From positions 6,120,630 through 6,184,629 of the forward strand of contig CM026430.1 in assembly GCA_014871385.1 (NCBI GenBank): DNA of 64,000 nucleotides, given 5' to 3'. Position 1 is the first letter of the stretch, and each line of letters begins with the position of its first letter. The position numbers and the translations under genes were made by a program. The notes below the pieces were generated by a model. It was given only the letters and a program-made list of their open reading frames with translations, ran no database searches and was not told where the DNA came from. The stretch comes from Ceratodon purpureus. Lineage: Eukaryota > Streptophyta > Bryopsida > Pseudoditrichales > Ditrichaceae. This document shows positions 60,015 to 64,000 of the stretch, piece by piece.

Positions 60015-62283
60015 AAATTTTGTTGCCAATAATGTTCCATATAATCTGAGTAAAATTAGGTCGTTTCAGAACCTCTAAGGTTGACAGACGACTTCGACTA
60101 CTGTAGTTTTTACTGCTGCAAGTTGGTCTTAGAAATTATTCTCTGTTCAAAAATAGTGTGGAATGTTAAATTGGTGTTCCTTGCTCCACAACAAAACTCC
60201 ATATTACCGTCACTCTTCCGAAGACTCTCACAAGTTTAGCTTCGAACTCTGTTCAAGCAAATACACGCGAAAACAGGGAACTCTGTTATTGTTATGATGA
60301 GAATAGCCGCTGTCCGGAATAAGTATATTTCGTATCCTGACTTGCAATGACACATTGCAGATCGACAACCACGTGGTGGATATAACATGTTGCAACTCGG
60401 GGAAGAATCGTTTGCAGCAAGAATCATTTGTTACTGTGAGTACAGGAAGTAGATCACTGTACCACTTGCTGTTCAGTTTACTGTACCTGATAACTTGATA
60501 AGTATTTGCACTGTACAGCTGTTTGTTCTTAGCCGACGCTGAATACTTCAGAATCTGTTCGAAGCATCTCGGATGAAGATGGCCGTTGCCATGGCCCCCC
60601 CACTCACTTGAAGAATCTCGGCATCCAACACTAGGCACCTTCCAAATGCACCAGACTCCAGAACTCCGGTAATGAACGACGTCGTGATCCGATTCACACG
60701 ATCCTACACATTGTGCTCTTCGAAATGTGTGGAACACACCAAGTACCCAGTCAGTTCAAAGATCCTGTTTCTGATATTAGTAGCACATTTGCGGCCGGTG
60801 TGTGCATGTAATAATTATCTTCAGATTTTCAAAAAGCACTGTTCAAACCAAACCGAAAACCAATTTTCCACAGGCTTTGTACCACCCATGGATGGTGAAG
60901 CATGTCATCATGTCTAGTGAGAGTGTATTAGGTCTGCAGCATATGATAAGTTACTCTTCATATCAAATATATTCAAACTGGAGCAGCTGCAGCAAACTCA
61001 TCATTTCAGACCTGATTCGTCATTTGCACTTCCGGCGTGGGCTTCTAATCATAGTTTCCTAAATGACATTCCAGAATTTATGACGTTGAATCATCCTTGT
61101 TTCTTGTGAGGCTAGGTTCACTAAAGATGCTTTCAGTCATATGACTGTAATGCAGTAACCGTTTCTTTACTTCTTTTTCACCAGAATCTGCTTGTAGCAG
61201 ACAACGAATCATATCCTCACAGAACTAGACTAGATAATTATCAATGCAAAGAGATTAGGGTATGAATTAGCAATCCTGTTCTCATTACTATGAGCATGTC
61301 AAGTTTGCAGTGAGACGGAGAGGGATCTCTGTGACACAAACGGCCAAGCGATGCACATTGATGAACGGGGAAGTGGAATCCTCTTTTGCAGCAAAACCAG
61401 TACTGCTTTGGAATCAGGTTTGTAGGATTTAGATAGACCGGGGTTGCAAACAGAGAAGAAACCTCCGAGCTTCACCCGTTTGACCTCGAAGTGCCCTACA
61501 GCCAAAGAATCACCGCAGTTAGGGATTTTTGGCAATAATACCTCCGTTTATTTAAGGCTCAAGTTACAATGTGTGTCTCCTCAAGCAATGTGCAGACGTC
61601 CAGACCAAAGGATGAATTGCGAGGTATCGCGAGGCTTTGTGCTGGGAATGGCACACTGGAGAGAGATTCAGGAAGAAAGAGTCAATAGAGTGAAGAGTCC
61701 GAGGAGAGCGTTCTTTCGGATGGTGATGAGGCATATGCCTTTCTTGACGTATACGCCAATTGAACTCACGGGCATCACTTGCGGAAGTCAACCAGATACT
61801 CAAATTAAGCAATCAATCAAACTCGTCCCCTAACAATCTTCATCACGATGAAGACCGTACACAAAGGCCATAACCTGGAAGAAATCAAGTTTCTTATCGC
61901 ACAGACAAGGCATGAGTCAGCAATAAGAAGAGCTGCAGCCGGTGAAACAGATCCATTCAAAGAGCATGCACACACCGAACACGATACACTACTCCCGAAA
62001 TGAAGAAAAGTAACAGTATTTGACAAAATTGTTGATCTCAAGGATCCAGATATACAAGAAAGAGCGTCCAGCATTAGCCTCCCAACAGCATGATGCACAT
62101 TCCTGGCGCATTGACGCATCTGAGAATGTTCGACGAATTCTACGCAAGCACAGCATTGACACTACGTCTCTTGACTGAACACAATCAACGATTGCATCAC
62201 CAGCCTTAATGGCACAATGTGATACAGAGACCTTACCTTGAGCTTGTTTATCATCAACCCTAAGAAAACCTAATCCTAATAAC
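60015..62283. other. Intergenic DNA
   Basis: Contains an open minus-strand frame at 60737-60228 (169 codons, Cys-rich start) and a plus-strand frame at 61444-61833, neither with a family I recognise; both may be chance. The last 50-100 bp should be 3' UTR of the PGDH gene. Confidence 0.45.
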
Positions 62284-64000
62284 CTATAGCTTCAGGAACA
62301 CCAATTCACCGATGGCAGGAATGTCCATCAATTTCTGGAGAGCCCCCTTGCTCACGTCCTCATCTGTGCCGATTGCGACGATGGCATCCAAACCGCGCAG
62401 CGTCCGCCCCACGCTCATAAATGAGATGTTCACGTTCTCTTCTCCCAGAATTGAGCCCACCTTTCCGATCATGCCCGGTTGATCGACCTGCCGGTATAAG
62501 ATGATGCTGCCCTCCAAGCTCACATCCACGTTGAAGTTGCCCACCTTCGAGAGATGAGGAACACCGTCCTTCACTTTCCCTTCCAAAGTGATGCTCCGGG
62601 TGGGATTGCCTGTTGCACTGGCGAACCTCGTCTCTACGTCAAAAATTGTCACCGATACACTCTCGAGTGGCGCCCCGGTGGACCCATCTGCCCGCTCCCT
62701 CTCCTCGCTAATCTTCAACCCACGCTGCTTGGCGACATAGTCAGCATTCACGAGGTTAATGAACGCGCTCGACACGGGCTCGATCAGGCCCTTGGTGATC
62801 ATCGCCCTCAGGAGGCGAGTGTCCAAGTCGCCATCGTCACGTGCAGACTTGTACACCACCTTCACTTGCTTGACGCCTGCGCCGCCGGACACCAGCTGCA
62901 CTGCGAGGCGGCCCAGCTTCTCGGCTAAGACGACATACGGGGTGAGCTCCGCAATGACCTCCGCGGGGACCATGGGTGCGTTCACCGCGGTCGCGGCGAG
63001 CTCGCCTGCGAGCGCCCCCGCGACAGCTTCCGCGATCTCCACTGCCACGCCTTCCTGGGCTTCCACTGTGCTCGCTCCCAGATGGGGAGTGGCGATCACG
63101 TTCTTGTGCTGAACTAAGGCATGGGAGGAATCTCCTTCCTTTGGTGGCTCCACCGTGAACACATCCAATGCGGCTTGGGCTACATGTCCAGATTCCAACG
63201 CGCGCAGCAAGGCTGGCTCGTCGATCACACCTCCTCGTGCGACGTTTATGAGACGTACTCCTTGCTTGCACTTTGCGAAGGTGTCGTCGTTGAAGATCTT
63301 GTCCGTGGTGGGAGTCAGTGGCATGTGCAGGGAGATGAAATCTGCACGGGCGAGAGCTTCATCGAAGCTGACGAGCTCGACTCCGACAGCGCGAGCGCGA
63401 TCGGCCGACGCGTAGGGGTCATGGGAGATCACGTGCATTCCAAGGCCCTTCGCCTTGCGTGCGACTTCGGAGCCCACTTTGCCGAATCCCATCACGGCCA
63501 AGGTCTTGTCGACGAGGGAGACGCCGACGTACTTGCTGCGCTCCCACTGGCCGCTCTTCATTGACGCATCTGAGGGCGCGACATTGCGCACCATGGCCGT
63601 GAGGAGAGCGATTCCGTGCTCCGCAGCGGCCACAGTGTTGGCAGTGGGCGCGTTCACGACCAAGCATCCCAATTCAGTCGCGGCGTCAAGATCCACGTTG
63701 TCGATCCCCACGCCTGCTCGGCCGACCACCTTGAGGCGCCCCTTGGAGGCCTCGAACACTTTGCGGGTGACCTTCGTGGCGCTGCGCACGATCAAGGCGT
63801 CGTACTCGGAAATCTTCGCGCAGAGCTCCTCGTTCGTGAGGTTATAGATGCAATCCACGTTTGAGACCTTGCGCAGGAGGTCGAGTCCGCCATCGCCCAG
63901 CTTCTCAGACACCAGCACGGTTGCGAAGTTAGGGTCGCGGCTTGAGCCCTGCTCGGAGGGGGTCTTGGCTACGGCGGCCGAGGAGTTCGAAGTAGCGACG
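62284..64000 (-). CDS. PGDH: D-3-phosphoglycerate dehydrogenase, plastid (5' end beyond window)
   Basis: Catalyses NAD-dependent oxidation of 3-phosphoglycerate to 3-phosphohydroxypyruvate, the first step of the phosphorylated serine pathway. 571 codons are visible without intron. The frame stays open to the window edge (VATSNSSAAVAKTPSEQ...), so the start and most of the transit peptide lie outside; the Ser/Ala-rich visible N-terminus fits a plastid transit peptide junction. The GTG at 63918 is an internal Val, not a start. Domains: substrate-binding fold beginning LVSEKLGDGGLDLL; NAD-binding GFGKVGSEVA (visible residues 171-180); NVARGGVIDE (active-site Arg region), FTVEPP and HLGAST (catalytic His); the intervening ASB domain; and a C-terminal ACT domain (RQVDQPGMIGKVGSIL...IGELVFLKL), the usual site of allosteric control by serine and other amino acids. 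Length and motifs are complete for the visible part. Confidence 0.95.
   Translation of the reverse strand, partial: VATSNSSAAVAKTPSEQGSSRDPNFATVLVSEKLGDGGLDLLRKVSNVDCIYNLTNEELCAKISEYDALIVRSATKVTRKVFEASKGRLKVVGRAGVGIDNVDLDAATELGCLVVNAPTANTVAAAEHGIALLTAMVRNVAPSDASMKSGQWERSKYVGVSLVDKTLAVMGFGKVGSEVARKAKGLGMHVISHDPYASADRARAVGVELVSFDEALARADFISLHMPLTPTTDKIFNDDTFAKCKQGVRLINVARGGVIDEPALLRALESGHVAQAALDVFTVEPPKEGDSSHALVQHKNVIATPHLGASTVEAQEGVAVEIAEAVAGALAGELAATAVNAPMVPAEVIAELTPYVVLAEKLGRLAVQLVSGGAGVKQVKVVYKSARDDGDLDTRLLRAMITKGLIEPVSSAFINLVNADYVAKQRGLKISEERERADGSTGAPLESVSVTIFDVETRFASATGNPTRSITLEGKVKDGVPHLSKVGNFNVDVSLEGSIILYRQVDQPGMIGKVGSILGEENVNISFMSVGRTLRGLDAIVAIGTDEDVSKGALQKLMDIPAIGELVFLKL

Noticed and set aside
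60228-60737. 169-codon minus-strand ORF
   Set aside because: No recognisable domain, no intron or UTR support, and it overlaps other short frames. Left as intergenic.
63916-63918. GTG at 63918 as the start of PGDH
   Set aside because: The frame continues upstream to the window edge with transit-peptide-like sequence, and plant genes start with ATG.

Overview
The window looks like nuclear DNA of a land plant, most probably a bryophyte (moss-like). It has short GT-AG introns, a plastid-type phosphoglycerate dehydrogenase, a TIR-NB-ARC-LRR immune receptor, a CYP72-clan P450, a plastid uS9 fragment, and long AT-rich intergenic DNA full of small transposon relics. The species assignment is inference; no single sequence proves it.

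Layout. 1-16.1 kb is gene-poor and AT-rich. It holds a family of TA-flanked elements with ends of the type ACCCCTAA...TTAGGGGT (two nearly identical copies and three diverged ones), two solo LTRs with clean 5-bp target duplications, a roughly 100-nt hairpin and tRNA-derived SINE copies. 16.3-21.6 kb (minus strand) is an apparently intact five-exon TIR-NLR gene whose TIR domain is preceded by 28 tandem 16-residue Ser/Thr/Pro-rich repeats. 22.6-26.8 kb holds two decayed NLR relatives on the same strand. 27.3 kb has a small Gly-rich ORF, and 28.6-30.7 kb a five-exon cytochrome P450.

32.05-55.87 kb is the most unusual part: a 23.8-kb block bounded by a near-perfect inverted repeat of 52-53 bp. 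Inside are two divergently transcribed multi-exon genes. The left one (minus) is a large protein with an HxQLDN...GHTHDDID signature that could be an RNase-H-fold recombinase or transposase. The right one (plus, about 1,604 aa) appears to join a ParB/DGQHR-like segment (YIINGQHT) to a degenerate beta-class DNA methyltransferase-like segment (NPMY...DWG, then GDILCVTAG). Five copies of a 22-bp palindrome occur only in non-coding parts of this block: upstream of each gene and in introns 1 and 2 of the ParB/methylase gene. Near its right end the block also carries a captured fragment of a plastid ribosomal protein uS9 gene. I read the block as a giant DNA transposon of a type I cannot assign to a named superfamily, possibly with a self-encoded site-specific DNA-binding and modification module.

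55.9-64 kb is host-like sequence of higher GC, with a small possibly myristoylated protein (59.6 kb) and, running off the right edge on the minus strand, plastid D-3-phosphoglycerate dehydrogenase of the phosphorylated serine pathway. All splice sites were chosen by eye from GT-AG signals, phase and protein continuity; none is supported by transcripts.
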